Source: Lachnospiraceae bacterium (GTDB taxonomy: Bacteria > Bacillota > Clostridia > Lachnospirales > Lachnospiraceae). Taken from it: 64,000 nucleotides of DNA. The position numbers and the translations under genes are program-made. The notes beneath the pieces were generated by a model that worked only from the letters and a program-made list of their open reading frames with translations, was not told the origin of the DNA and searched no databases. This document shows, piece after piece, positions 44,490-53,089 of the stretch (its first letter is position 1; the number at the start of each line of letters is the position of its first letter). Where the stretch lies: NCBI GenBank assembly GCA_014804655.1, contig JAAUZK010000024.1, forward strand, positions 302,252 through 366,251, read 5' to 3'.

Positions 44490-45797
44490 TTATTCCCTCA
44501 CAATGCCCTTAATTAACTCTGTTTTCCGTACAGGCTGTTTTGTAAAATGGTACGCCTTCAAAAACCTCTCTCTTGCCAACGCCAGCTTATTCTGGTCATT
44601 GGCATAGATCGTTGCTAAAGACTCGCCCGCCTTCACCGGATCACCGACCTTCTTATGCAGTATTAATCCCACCGATAAGTCGATCTCACTGTCCTTCGTC
44701 TCGCGCCCACCGCCGAGAATCAGAGAACAAATGCCGATTTCATCACAGTCGATCTTACTCACATATCCCTCCTGCAGTGTCGTAATCTCTTCCATGGCAG
44801 CTGCTTTCGGCAGGAGTGAAGTATCATACACCGCCCGTGGATCACCGCCCTGTGCCTGCACAAAATCTGCCAGCTTCTTCAAAGCGCTTCCGTCCGCAAT
44901 CACACGCTCTAACTTCTCTCTTGCCTCCTCCTCATCGGCGGCGGCACCTCCTGCAACCAGCATATAAGCGCCCAGTGTCATGCACAACTGCATAAAATCT
45001 TCCGGTCCTTCTCCCCGCAAGGTGGCGATTGCCTCTTCCACCTCCAGCGCATTTCCCACCGCACACCCAAGTGGCTGATCCATATCCGATACGACAGCTA
45101 TGGTCTTTCTGCCAGCCATATTGCCAAGCGTAACCATCTCCCTTGCCAATGCGAAGGAGTCTTCCTCCTTTTTCATAAAAGCGCCGCTTCCCGTCTTCAC
45201 ATCCAGCACTATGGCATCTGCGCCGGAAGCGAGCTTCTTGCTCATAATGGAGCTGGCGATCAATGACATATTATCCACTGTGGCAGTCACATCCCGCAAA
45301 GCATATAATTTCTTATCCGCCGGCGCGATATCCGCTGTCTGTCCCATGATGGACACACCGATCTCGTTGACCTGCCTGATGAAATGCTCTTCTGTGATCC
45401 CCGTAGTAAATCCTGCGAAGCTCTCCAGCTTATCAATAGTACCTCCGGTATGTCCCAGCCCTCTGCCGCTCATCTTAGCAATCTTAACACCACATGCGGC
45501 AACCATCGGCGTAAGCGCAATGGATGTCTTATCCCCCACGCCGCCGGTGGAATGTTTATCCACCTTAACACCGTCAACATCGCTTAAGTTCATCATATCT
45601 CCGCTGTGAGCCATTGCCATGGTGAGCGCCACTGTCTCCTGCGCACTCATTCCCTGAAAATAGACTGCCATCATCATCGCGGACATCTGATAATCCGGTA
45701 TATGATCCGCCGTATATTCTTTGATCATATATTCTATTTCTTCGGTGCTTAATATGTCCCCGTTACGTTTCTTCATAATCAGATCATACATTCTCAT
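44490..45797 (-). CDS. pdp: Pyrimidine-nucleoside phosphorylase
   Basis: A 435-residue enzyme that splits thymidine, uridine and deoxyuridine with phosphate. KHSTGGVGDKTS (the phosphate site), KMSGRGLGHTGGTIDKLE and KTGSGAFM are all present. GGAGG precedes the ATG. It joins uraA and upp in salvage of pyrimidines, although it is far from them here. It is 46 bases upstream of yqfC and 15 bases downstream of rlmH. Confidence 0.95.
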   Translation of the reverse strand: MRMYDLIMKKRNGDILSTEEIEYMIKEYTADHIPDYQMSAMMMAVYFQGMSAQETVALTMAMAHSGDMMNLSDVDGVKVDKHSTGGVGDKTSIALTPMVAACGVKIAKMSGRGLGHTGGTIDKLESFAGFTTGITEEHFIRQVNEIGVSIMGQTADIAPADKKLYALRDVTATVDNMSLIASSIMSKKLASGADAIVLDVKTGSGAFMKKEEDSFALAREMVTLGNMAGRKTIAVVSDMDQPLGCAVGNALEVEEAIATLRGEGPEDFMQLCMTLGAYMLVAGGAAADEEEAREKLERVIADGSALKKLADFVQAQGGDPRAVYDTSLLPKAAAMEEITTLQEGYVSKIDCDEIGICSLILGGGRETKDSEIDLSVGLILHKKVGDPVKAGESLATIYANDQNKLALARERFLKAYHFTKQPVRKTELIKGIVRE

Positions 45798-45812
45798 AAT
45801 AAATGACCTCCG

Positions 45813-46292
45813 TTATTTATGATAGGGCTCACCGTTTATAATGCGGTAAGCGCGATAAATCTGCTCTAACAAAATGACCCGCATCAGCTGATGGGGAAAA
45901 GTCATTTTAGAAAAGCTGACCGCAAGGTCAGCTCTCTTACACACGTCTTCATGCAGTCCGAGAGAACCGCCAATAATAAACTGGATATGGCTGATTCCTC
46001 CCGTCGCAAGCTTCTCGATCTCACCCGCAAAACCTACGGAATCATACGTCTTACCTTGGATTTCCAAGGTCACAACATAAGCCTCCTCCTTGATATATCT
46101 CAGGATACGCGCCGCCTCTTTCTTCTTAACCGCTTCTTCCGACGCAGCTCCCGCCCCATCCGGCGTTTTCTCATCTTCCACCTGAATAATATCCAATTTA
46201 CAGTAACGACTAAGCCTCTTCTCGTACTCCGCTATGGCATCACGATAAAATTTTTCTTTGATCTTACCGACCGTGATCACAGTTATCTTCAT
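45813..46292 (-). CDS. rlmH: 23S rRNA pseudouridine-1915 N3-methyltransferase RlmH
   Basis: A 159-residue SPOUT-fold methyltransferase that modifies helix 69 of 23S rRNA using SAM. The knot region FIIGGSLGLHEDVCKRADLAVSFS and the C-terminal HQLMRVILLEQIYRAYRI plus GEPYHK are diagnostic. The start overlaps the upstream gene stop by four bases (ATGA). Confidence 0.97.
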   Translation of the reverse strand: MKITVITVGKIKEKFYRDAIAEYEKRLSRYCKLDIIQVEDEKTPDGAGAASEEAVKKKEAARILRYIKEEAYVVTLEIQGKTYDSVGFAGEIEKLATGGISHIQFIIGGSLGLHEDVCKRADLAVSFSKMTFPHQLMRVILLEQIYRAYRIINGEPYHK

Positions 46293-47023
46293 TGATTCTC
46301 GAACAACTCCTGATAATACTCGTCCACAAAATGTTCCAAAAGCGCCTCATCGAGATTCATAAATTTATCATTGATGATCAACTTCATCTTATCCGTCCGT
46401 CTGAAATATTTCTGCTCATCCGAAATGTTCTCCCCTGCTTCCGGCATAAACAACCCATCATCAATCTGCTGTGCACTCAGGTGTTCCTCACACCATTTAG
46501 TCATCTCCGATAACAGGGAATCTTCTGATTTCGCCTTAATAAACAAGATCTTGGAATTACGCATGGACACGAATCCGAACACGATAAAGAGCACAAACAG
46601 TGCACCCATAACACCGCATACGAGATATTTTGTCGTACCGCTGCTTCGATAGATCGGTATCACTCCCATAAATACAAGCAGAACAAGAATAAATCCTACG
46701 ATTCCGACAAACAGAAGCGTATATGCCGAAGAGCGATTATCCTCCGCCTTCGCTGCACTGTTCTGATAAGCATGATATACCGGTGGCGGATCGGGAATGC
46801 TGTCTGTCTCCGTTGTCTCATGATCATCGCCAAATGTACCATATCCCTCTAATACTTTTGAATTTTCCGCTGATTCCTCTATCGGATAACCATAATCCTG
46901 TTGCACAGCCTCATCTCTCTGTTCCTTCTCATCCTCCAGCTGATCTACCAGCGCTACTTTACACTCCGCACAACGCTCTATTCCCGCTCTGTACTCGCTC
47001 TTGCACACCGGACACCAAGGCAT
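46289..47023 (-). CDS. Zinc-ribbon membrane protein
   Basis: A 244-residue protein. An N-terminal zinc ribbon (WCPVCKSEYRAGIERCAEC, residues 2-20) is followed by an acidic linker, two membrane helices (about residues 100-150) and a cytoplasmic C-terminal domain. I do not recognise the C-terminal part. ATG 47023 has AAGGAG nine bases upstream; the frame to 47113 is upstream sequence. The four-base overlap with rlmH suggests co-expression. A promoter lies at 47085-47113. Confidence 0.85.
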   Translation of the reverse strand: MPWCPVCKSEYRAGIERCAECKVALVDQLEDEKEQRDEAVQQDYGYPIEESAENSKVLEGYGTFGDDHETTETDSIPDPPPVYHAYQNSAAKAEDNRSSAYTLLFVGIVGFILVLLVFMGVIPIYRSSGTTKYLVCGVMGALFVLFIVFGFVSMRNSKILFIKAKSEDSLLSEMTKWCEEHLSAQQIDDGLFMPEAGENISDEQKYFRRTDKMKLIINDKFMNLDEALLEHFVDEYYQELFENQ

Positions 47024-47084
47024 ACTGTCACACTCCTTATCACAAAAGTTTGCAAACTGCCTAAAATTTCCATCACACAATCTT

Positions 47085-47113
47085 ATTTTATAATCATTTT
47101 GCATAATTTGCAA
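47085..47113 (-). promoter_or_regulatory. Promoter for the zinc-ribbon protein and rlmH unit
   Basis: Minus strand TTGCAA (47108-47113), 17-base spacer, TAAAAT (47085-47090), about 60 bases before the ATG. Confidence 0.45.
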
Positions 47114-47160
47114 CTATTTCCGATGTGCATTTTGTCATAGTGTGTACTTTTTTATACCAT

Positions 47161-47192
47161 AAAAACGAGATACCCAAAAACCGGGTATCCCG
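47161..47192 (-). terminator. Terminator after the MORN-repeat gene
   Basis: On the minus strand, CGGGATACCC pairs with GGGTATCTCG (47166-47175 with 47183-47192), followed by five T bases (47161-47165). Confidence 0.8.
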
Positions 47193-47257
47193 CTTATAAT
47201 GTTACTCACTTCTCATTCAATCATCGTTAATCACTGTTCCGGAAAAATCACTTTTGT

Positions 47258-48463
47258 TCACTTCGCAACGTTTTTCAGTAATTCACGTAAACCCTGATTT
47301 TTATTTTCCGACTTATCAATATCCATGCAAAGAGAAGGATCATCATTCTTACGCCACACGGAGCACTCACCGATAGCGCTCATATCTCTCCACAGCGTAA
47401 ACACACCTTTCTCGGTAACACCGCTCCATTCTTCCACGTTGCCGGTATAATCCACAGTGTTTGCATACAGCTCACCGTCATACAGGCCACCGCTGAAATT
47501 GCCGACCACATTTTGTAATATCCGCTCCCTCACCTTCAGCTTAGAAATGTCCACATCATAGTGTTCCGCCCCATTCCCGTTCGGCAGATCCTCTGCCCAT
47601 TCACCGCTGTAACTGTGTGCCGTATACTTACCCATGGCATTGCTCTTATTCTTCTTACCTATATAGAATCTGAACCATGTTCCGTTGCCGCTTCTTACGC
47701 CGTTTACCCAGCCGCCATAGTAGTAACTGTTATTCTCATAGATTGCCAGCCCTTGTCCGTGCGGCAGTCCGTCACTGTTCACATCCCCGTTATAATAATA
47801 CTTGTCTGTGCCTTCCAGTTCCTCTGACAGTTTCACATACCGCTTTAAGTGCACCAGATCCCAGATGGCATCCTGATTATTATCTGCAAAATAAGGTAAC
47901 GCCTCATTTAAAATGAATTCCTTGCTGTAAGCCACATCGCTTTCGTCTTCTATATCGACCACGATTGCTGTCTTATCGCTGTCGCTTGCCACAGGAGTAT
48001 CATCTGTATCTACGATCGTCTCTGTTTTCTGCCCGCTCTCTGATCCAGTCTTCTCCTCACTCGTCTGCTCCGGTGTCTCCACCGAAACAGTCTCTCCCGA
48101 CAGTCCAGAGACATAATCGTTCTGTTTCTGTTCCTGCGCATACTGTGTGATATCCTGCTGCAGATCATTTGCTCCAGTCTGCGCCGCCCGCTTTCGACCG
48201 GGCAGCAGAAACAGCAACACAATGATACAGATCAAAAGCACCGCAATGATACCCAGCAGTACCGGTGTCATAAACGGCTTCTGCAATATCTCCGCCGGAC
48301 CTCCACTGACTTCTTCCACTTCATCATCCTGCGTTTGATCAAGCTCCTCTATCGGAATTTCGCTCTGCCCGTTTTGCTTTGTATGCAGTTCTGACTTAAT
48401 GTCATCACGCCAATCATCCTGATCCGTGTGAGATTTTCGCTCCATCAAATTCATAGGCCACAC
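47258..48463 (-). CDS. Membrane-anchored MORN-repeat protein
   Basis: A 401-residue protein. An acidic, polar N-terminal part (about 1-60) precedes one membrane helix (about 65-88), a Ser/Thr/Glu-rich linker and a C-terminal domain of MORN-type repeats, visible as YYNGDVNSDGLPHGQGLAIY, YYGGWVNGVRSGNGTW and YSGEWAEDLPNGNGA. MORN repeats bind lipids or proteins; no enzyme motif is seen. I use GTG 48463, with GGAG eight bases upstream; ATG 48454 is an alternative. It follows the Dabb gene by 14 bases and has a strong terminator. Confidence 0.85.
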   Translation of the reverse strand: MWPMNLMERKSHTDQDDWRDDIKSELHTKQNGQSEIPIEELDQTQDDEVEEVSGGPAEILQKPFMTPVLLGIIAVLLICIIVLLFLLPGRKRAAQTGANDLQQDITQYAQEQKQNDYVSGLSGETVSVETPEQTSEEKTGSESGQKTETIVDTDDTPVASDSDKTAIVVDIEDESDVAYSKEFILNEALPYFADNNQDAIWDLVHLKRYVKLSEELEGTDKYYYNGDVNSDGLPHGQGLAIYENNSYYYGGWVNGVRSGNGTWFRFYIGKKNKSNAMGKYTAHSYSGEWAEDLPNGNGAEHYDVDISKLKVRERILQNVVGNFSGGLYDGELYANTVDYTGNVEEWSGVTEKGVFTLWRDMSAIGECSVWRKNDDPSLCMDIDKSENKNQGLRELLKNVAK

Positions 48464-48477
48464 TTACCTTTCTCCTA

Positions 48478-48771
48478 TTAATAATCCAGGCAGACTCTTC
48501 CCTCTGTCACAGTTCCGATATATTTTCCGGCCGCAACATGTGCGGGATGCACCTGATAGTTCTGCAGATCCTCCGCGCTTTCAAACACCGAGATCAATCC
48601 GATGTCCTTATTACTTGAGGCAAGCGGTGATGTTACCACCTGCAGCGACACTACACCTGTCACCTGCTCTTTTACCCCTTCCAGTTCTCTCTTTATACGC
48701 TCCGCCGCTTCCCTTTTCTCCTCATCGGATAACTCCGCCTTCCAGTTCCACAATACAATATGATTTACCAT
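48478..48771 (-). CDS. Dabb-family (stress-responsive A/B barrel) protein
   Basis: A 97-residue dimeric alpha-beta barrel type protein: MVNHIVLWNWKAELS at the start and FESAEDLQNYQVHPAHVAAG with the conserved His pair are typical. Its role is unknown; some relatives are small enzymes or stress proteins. GAAAGGA precedes the ATG. It probably heads the unit with the MORN gene. Confidence 0.88.
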   Translation of the reverse strand: MVNHIVLWNWKAELSDEEKREAAERIKRELEGVKEQVTGVVSLQVVTSPLASSNKDIGLISVFESAEDLQNYQVHPAHVAAGKYIGTVTEGRVCLDY

Positions 48772-48840
48772 TTTCTTAATCCTTTCTCATTCATTATACT
48801 TGCCATTCCTTAATAAACTACTATACAAATTATTAAGATT

Positions 48841-48880
48841 TTCGTAACTATTTAGAACCCTTGTTCTTCACAGTTACGAA
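48841..48880. repeat. Hairpin element upstream of the Dabb gene
   Basis: TTCGTAACT (48841-48849) and AGTTACGAA (48872-48880) are perfect inverted arms, with an inner AGAAC (48854-48858) and GTTCT (48863-48867). GAACAGT (48890-48896) and ACTGTTC (48923-48929) form a second inverted pair next to it. It lies in the 367-base gap 48772-49138, which has no supported gene. Confidence 0.5.
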
Positions 48881-48951
48881 GCACCTTCTGAACAGTTATA
48901 GATTTGCTTACTTATTTTTGACACTGTTCAAACATAATCTAACTCAATACC

Positions 48952-49094
48952 TACGCAGCGATGAAAGTTAATATCTTAAGGAGCCCCTCAAAAAGCGTCG
49001 GCACTTAACGAGGTTTTTCACGAGTTTAGTGCCCGCTACGCTTTCTGCGGAGCGAAAGCGCGGCTCCGTAGATATTAACTTTTATCGCTGCGTA
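48952..49094. repeat. 143-bp imperfect palindrome with internal hairpins (MITE-like or structured RNA)
   Basis: Left arm 48952-48975 and right arm 49071-49094 match as inverted repeats at 23 of 24 positions (TACGCAGCGAT at the ends). GGAGCC/GGCTCC (48980-48985/49062-49067) continues the stem. Inside are AAAGCGT/ACGCTTT (48992-48998/49038-49044), GCACTTAAC/GTTTAGTGC (49001-49009/49024-49032), and an alternative CGCTTTC/GAAAGCG hairpin (49039-49045/49054-49060). No ORF is seen. Confidence 0.65.
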
Positions 49095-49106
49095 CCATAT
49101 AGATAA

Positions 49107-49127
49107 AGCTGTGGAATCCCCACAGCT
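49107..49127 (-). terminator. Terminator after the Nfn pair
   Basis: On the minus strand, AGCTGTGG and CCACAGCT (49107-49114/49120-49127) form a perfect 8-bp stem with a five-base loop, then TTTATCTATAT. It lies 12 bases after the NfnB stop. Confidence 0.65.
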
Positions 49128-49138
49128 CAATCCATGCT

Positions 49139-50527
49139 CTATTTGGACAAATACTCATCAATCCCCTTCGCTGCCGCTTTACCCGCACCCATTGCAAGAA
49201 TCACGGTAGCAGCTCCTGTCACAGCATCGCCGCCCGCGTAAACACCTTCCTTGCTCGTCTTACCAAACTCTTCCTCTGCAACAATACATTTATACTTATT
49301 GACTTCCAGGCCTTTCGTGGTGGAAGATATAAGCGGATTCGGTGATGTTCCGAGAGACATAATAACCGTATCCACTTCCATTGTAAACTCGGAACCTTCG
49401 ATCACTACGGGACGTCTTCTGCCGGAAGCGTCAGGCTCTCCCAACTCCATCCGTACACACTTGATACCGCATACCCATCCGTTCTCATCCTCGAGGATCT
49501 CCGTCGGGTTGGTAAGCAGATCAAAGATAATGCCTTCCTCCTTGGCATGGTGCACTTCTTCCACGCGGGCCGGAAGTTCTTCTTCACTTCTGCGGTATAC
49601 GATATGCACCTCCGCACCGAGACGAAGTGCTGTTCTTGCGGCATCCATCGCCACATTACCGCCGCCTACGACCGCTACCTTCTTTCCTCTCATGATGGGC
49701 GTATTGGATTCCTCATCAAATGCATTCATCAGGTTACTTCTTGTCAGATATTCGTTGGCAGAGAAAACGCCGTTTGCCTGCTCGCCGGGAATTCCCATGA
49801 ATTTCGGCAGACCGGCTCCCGAACCGATAAATACGGCATCGAAGCCTTCTTCCTCCAGAAGCTCATCTATTGTAACAGATTTGCCCACCACTACATTCGT
49901 CTCGATCTTAACACCCAGAGACTGTACATTCTCGATTTCTTTGGCAACCACATCTTCCTTCGGAAGTCGGAATTCGGGAATACCGTACACAAGTACACCT
50001 CCCGCCTCATGCAGCGCTTCAAAAATGGTCACATCGTAGCCCATCTTAGCCAGATCACCTGCGCAGGTCAATCCAGACGGACCGGAACCGATCACAGCCA
50101 CCTTCTTGCCCTTCTTCTCCTTCGCACCTTCGGGCTTAACACCATTCTCTCTCGCCCAGTCAGCCACGAAACGCTCCAGTTTACCGATAGAGATCGGCTC
50201 ACCTTTGATACCGCGGATACATTTGCCTTCACATTGGCTCTCCTGCGGGCAGACACGTCCGCATACTGCCGGAAGTGCGGAAGATTCACTGATGATCTGA
50301 TAAGCCGCAGCAATATCTCCCTCTTTCACTTTCTCGATAAATCCGGGTATATTGATTGCCACAGGGCAGCCCTTGATACACTGTGCATTCTTACAGTTGA
50401 TACAGCGGGTCGCCTCGCACATTGCTTCCTCTTTATCATATCCCAGACATACTTCCTCAAAATTCGTTGCACGTACCTTGGCATCCTGTTCACGGACGGG
50501 TACTTTCTTTAATACATCTGCTTCCAT
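49139..50527 (-). CDS. NfnB/GltA-type NADPH-dependent oxidoreductase subunit
   Basis: A 462-residue flavoprotein with two N-terminal 4Fe-4S sites (CEATRCINCKNAQCIKGCP and CGRVCPQESQCEGKC), an FAD box VIGSGPSGLTCAGDLAKMG and an NADPH box VVGGGNVAMDAARTALRLG. It is often labelled glutamate synthase small subunit, but no large glutamate synthase subunit is present and its neighbour is an NfnA-like protein, so it is better read as the large subunit of the NADH-dependent ferredoxin:NADP oxidoreductase. GGAGGAGAGG precedes ATG 50527, which overlaps the NfnA stop (TAATG). Confidence 0.93.
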   Translation of the reverse strand: MEADVLKKVPVREQDAKVRATNFEEVCLGYDKEEAMCEATRCINCKNAQCIKGCPVAINIPGFIEKVKEGDIAAAYQIISESSALPAVCGRVCPQESQCEGKCIRGIKGEPISIGKLERFVADWARENGVKPEGAKEKKGKKVAVIGSGPSGLTCAGDLAKMGYDVTIFEALHEAGGVLVYGIPEFRLPKEDVVAKEIENVQSLGVKIETNVVVGKSVTIDELLEEEGFDAVFIGSGAGLPKFMGIPGEQANGVFSANEYLTRSNLMNAFDEESNTPIMRGKKVAVVGGGNVAMDAARTALRLGAEVHIVYRRSEEELPARVEEVHHAKEEGIIFDLLTNPTEILEDENGWVCGIKCVRMELGEPDASGRRRPVVIEGSEFTMEVDTVIMSLGTSPNPLISSTTKGLEVNKYKCIVAEEEFGKTSKEGVYAGGDAVTGAATVILAMGAGKAAAKGIDEYLSK

Positions 50528-51417
50528 TATTCCTCTCCTCCGCAATTTCCGCATCCGCCATGATGGGTATTACCCTCTTGTGCCTTTAAGAATGCTCTTC
50601 CCTCTTTCGTCTTATAGATCTGCTGGCGCTTCATTGCCTGATCAAAATCTACTTTATGTCCGTCAAATTCCGGACCGTCCACGCACGCAAACTTAACCTC
50701 CCCATCCACAGTTAGACGACATGCACCGCACATGCCGGTTCCGTCCACCATGATCGGGTTCATACTTACTACCGTGGGCAGATCATATTTCTTAGTCGTA
50801 AGACATACGAATTTCATCATGATCATCGGTCCGATGGCTACACATACATCGTAACTCTTGCCTTCCTCCGTGATCAGGTCATCGATCACCTTCGTCACCA
50901 TGCCACTTCTGCCATAAGAGCCGTCATCCGTCGTGATATAGAGATTCCCTGCAACCGCCTTCATCTCTTCTTCCATAATCAGCAGATCCTTCGTCTTTGC
51001 ACCTACGATCACATCTGCCTCTATCCCATGTTCATGAAGCCATTTCACCTGAGGATATACCGGTGCCGTGCCGAGTCCGCCCGCCACAAACAGAATCCTC
51101 TTTTGACGCAGACTCTCGATCTCTTCTTCCACAAATTCGGAAGGACATCCCAGCGGTCCCACAAAATCATGGAAGCTGTCGCCGGTCTTAAGACTGCGCA
51201 TCATCTCTGTTGCCGCACCTACCACCTGCACTACAATTGTGATCGTACCCGCTGTCCTGTCATAATCGCATATGGTCAGCGGAATGCGCTCACTGTCCTC
51301 ATCCATTCTGACGATTACGAACTGTCCCGGTTGACAGGCTTTCGCAACACGTGGAGCTTCAACGTCCATCAGATAGATGTTCGTCGTAAGTTCTTCAGCT
51401 TTCAATATCTTGTACAT
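50527..51417 (-). CDS. NfnA-type FAD/NAD-binding 2Fe-2S subunit
   Basis: A 296-residue ferredoxin-NADP reductase-like protein. FAD contact is in RIPLTICDYDRTAG, the NAD domain starts at ILFVAGGLGTAPVYPQVK, and the 2Fe-2S cysteines are in GMCGACRLTVDG and FACVDGPEF. With NfnB it should couple NADH, ferredoxin and NADP by flavin-based bifurcation. The extreme C-terminus adds HHGGCGNCGGEE, an extra Cys-x2-Cys. GGAGGAAAAG precedes ATG 51417; the frame to 51495 is leader. Confidence 0.92.
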   Translation of the reverse strand: MYKILKAEELTTNIYLMDVEAPRVAKACQPGQFVIVRMDEDSERIPLTICDYDRTAGTITIVVQVVGAATEMMRSLKTGDSFHDFVGPLGCPSEFVEEEIESLRQKRILFVAGGLGTAPVYPQVKWLHEHGIEADVIVGAKTKDLLIMEEEMKAVAGNLYITTDDGSYGRSGMVTKVIDDLITEEGKSYDVCVAIGPMIMMKFVCLTTKKYDLPTVVSMNPIMVDGTGMCGACRLTVDGEVKFACVDGPEFDGHKVDFDQAMKRQQIYKTKEGRAFLKAQEGNTHHGGCGNCGGEE

Positions 51418-51526
51418 CGTTACTTTTCCTCCTAAACTGATATCCCTGTTTATCCAATACGCACCCGGATCACATAATATGCCTATCCACTGCACAAATA
51501 TACAGAATTAAGCACGCACCTTATTT

Positions 51527-51555
51527 ATGATAAAAGAACTTCTATGTTTTTGCAA
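51527..51555 (-). promoter_or_regulatory. Promoter for the Nfn operon
   Basis: Minus strand TTGCAA (51550-51555), 17-base spacer, TATCAT (51527-51532), about 105 bases before the NfnA start. I see no Rex-type operator near it. Confidence 0.5.
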
Positions 51556-51605
51556 CTCTTTTCTGTTAATACCAGATTTTAACTTAATCACTGCTTAGAA
51601 CAGAC

Positions 51606-53057
51606 TTATATAGGCACCGCCATAAATTCACCCTTATCGTCATATCCAAGCTGCGCCGCCTCGCCCGTGTAGATCTGAATCAGGAATACCTTATCCGTGC
51701 GGCTCAACATTCCCGTTCCGTCGTCATAATACTCATAGATCGTATAATAGTCATCTGCCCCGCCCACTCTCAGTACAGAGCTGAACTGATAGCTAAACGT
51801 TCCGGTTTGTCGCTGATTGTGCCCCGCGGTATCTTCCAGATATCCATTTTCCACCAGCCGGTCTACCAGATTCGATACTGCCTGAGAAGTAGATATGGCT
51901 CCCGGCAGTCTTAACGTATATGTACGCAGTGTCACTTCACTGGACACGCCCTCCTCACTGATATTGACGAATTTAAAAAGCGTCTTTCCCAGCGGCATGG
52001 GAATCGGCCCGGTATACGGCACACTATCCGCCGTCGGCTCGGATTCATCTGTGGTATAGTAGATCTTACATCCCTCTATTCCCTCTACCGCGATCATCGT
52101 CGGTTCCGTATACTCTCCGCTGTAGAGTTCAACCTCCGGAGCATTCGGCACCGGCAGATTAATGATATACTTCTTGCTGACGATCTCGCTCTCTATTCCA
52201 TAATCATTCACGAAAAAGGCGCTGATCGTATACTCTCCTGTCTCCAGGAATAATGGAGCGGTATAGATTACGCTGTTCTTCGTAGGCTTCGTGCCGTCCA
52301 TCGTATAATAGATGGTTCCGGAAGTATTGGAACTGAGTTTCAACGGGATGACTTCGGCATAGCTTCCCTCTACATAGCTGAATTCCGGCTCCATGGCTAG
52401 ATATCCCTGAAACATATTGACGATCCCATCCTCCGGGCAATTTCGCAGAAGCTCGTTGATCTGACCGTACATCTCCTGATTCGCATAGATGGTCACGATC
52501 TTATTATATGTCTTCTCCAGATCTTCATATGGAAAATCGCCTCGTTCTATGATCCGATACAGAACCTGAAGCGCCGAATCATTATCCTGCTGCAGATAAT
52601 AATAATCCGCTTCCAGAAAAAGAATCTGTGCCACATCGGGATATTTCACATAAGCGGTTTCCAGACAGGCAATCGCCTCACCATAAGACTCATCTGCGGC
52701 ATATTCCTGCGCCTTCTTAATCTGATATTCCACTGTCCTGATATGGTAGGCATACGCACTGTAGGAAAGTAGTGCCACCACACATATGAGCACAAAACTG
52801 GAAATCACCCAAATCTTCCTGCCGTCTTCGTTCGAAGCGTTATGCTCCTGTGTCTTCAGTTCTTTACTTTCCCCGTCTTCCCGCGCTCTCTCCTGTATGT
52901 CTTCCCCTTCCTGCAACGCTGCAAGTGTGGACAAGGTTTCCGTTATGCTGTTTTCTATCTCCGGCTCAAAGTCCGGCACGATTCGAATCTCTTCACCGCA
53001 TTTCTCGCAGATCAGATATCCTTCCTTTAACTCATTTCCACAATGGGGACACTTCAT
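51606..53057 (-). CDS. Zinc-ribbon, TPR and chitobiase-C-domain membrane protein
   Basis: A 483-residue protein. The N-terminal zinc ribbon is MKCPHCGNELKEGYLICEKC (residues 1-20); a membrane helix follows (about 85-105), then TPR-like helices (about 110-225, AQEYAADESYGEAIACLETA) and two repeats resembling the chitobiase/beta-hexosaminidase C-terminal domain (GTIYYTMDGTKPT and CKIYYTTDESEPT). The C-terminal 100 residues are of unknown type. No catalytic domain is seen, so it is probably a scaffold or binding protein. GAAAGGGA precedes ATG 53057. It is transcribed in the direction of folD, 32 bases after it. Confidence 0.87.
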   Translation of the reverse strand: MKCPHCGNELKEGYLICEKCGEEIRIVPDFEPEIENSITETLSTLAALQEGEDIQERAREDGESKELKTQEHNASNEDGRKIWVISSFVLICVVALLSYSAYAYHIRTVEYQIKKAQEYAADESYGEAIACLETAYVKYPDVAQILFLEADYYYLQQDNDSALQVLYRIIERGDFPYEDLEKTYNKIVTIYANQEMYGQINELLRNCPEDGIVNMFQGYLAMEPEFSYVEGSYAEVIPLKLSSNTSGTIYYTMDGTKPTKNSVIYTAPLFLETGEYTISAFFVNDYGIESEIVSKKYIINLPVPNAPEVELYSGEYTEPTMIAVEGIEGCKIYYTTDESEPTADSVPYTGPIPMPLGKTLFKFVNISEEGVSSEVTLRTYTLRLPGAISTSQAVSNLVDRLVENGYLEDTAGHNQRQTGTFSYQFSSVLRVGGADDYYTIYEYYDDGTGMLSRTDKVFLIQIYTGEAAQLGYDDKGEFMAVPI

Positions 53058-53089
53058 AATCAGTTCCCTTTCTCTCAACCGCTGACAGA

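Noticed and set aside
49547..50512. 321-codon plus-strand ORF opposite the NfnB gene
   Set aside because: Long only because of the codon pattern of the opposite strand; its product has no recognisable domain and NfnB is clearly real.
51418..51605. Rex operator in the Nfn promoter region
   Set aside because: No TTGTTAA-N4-TTAACAA-like palindrome could be found there.
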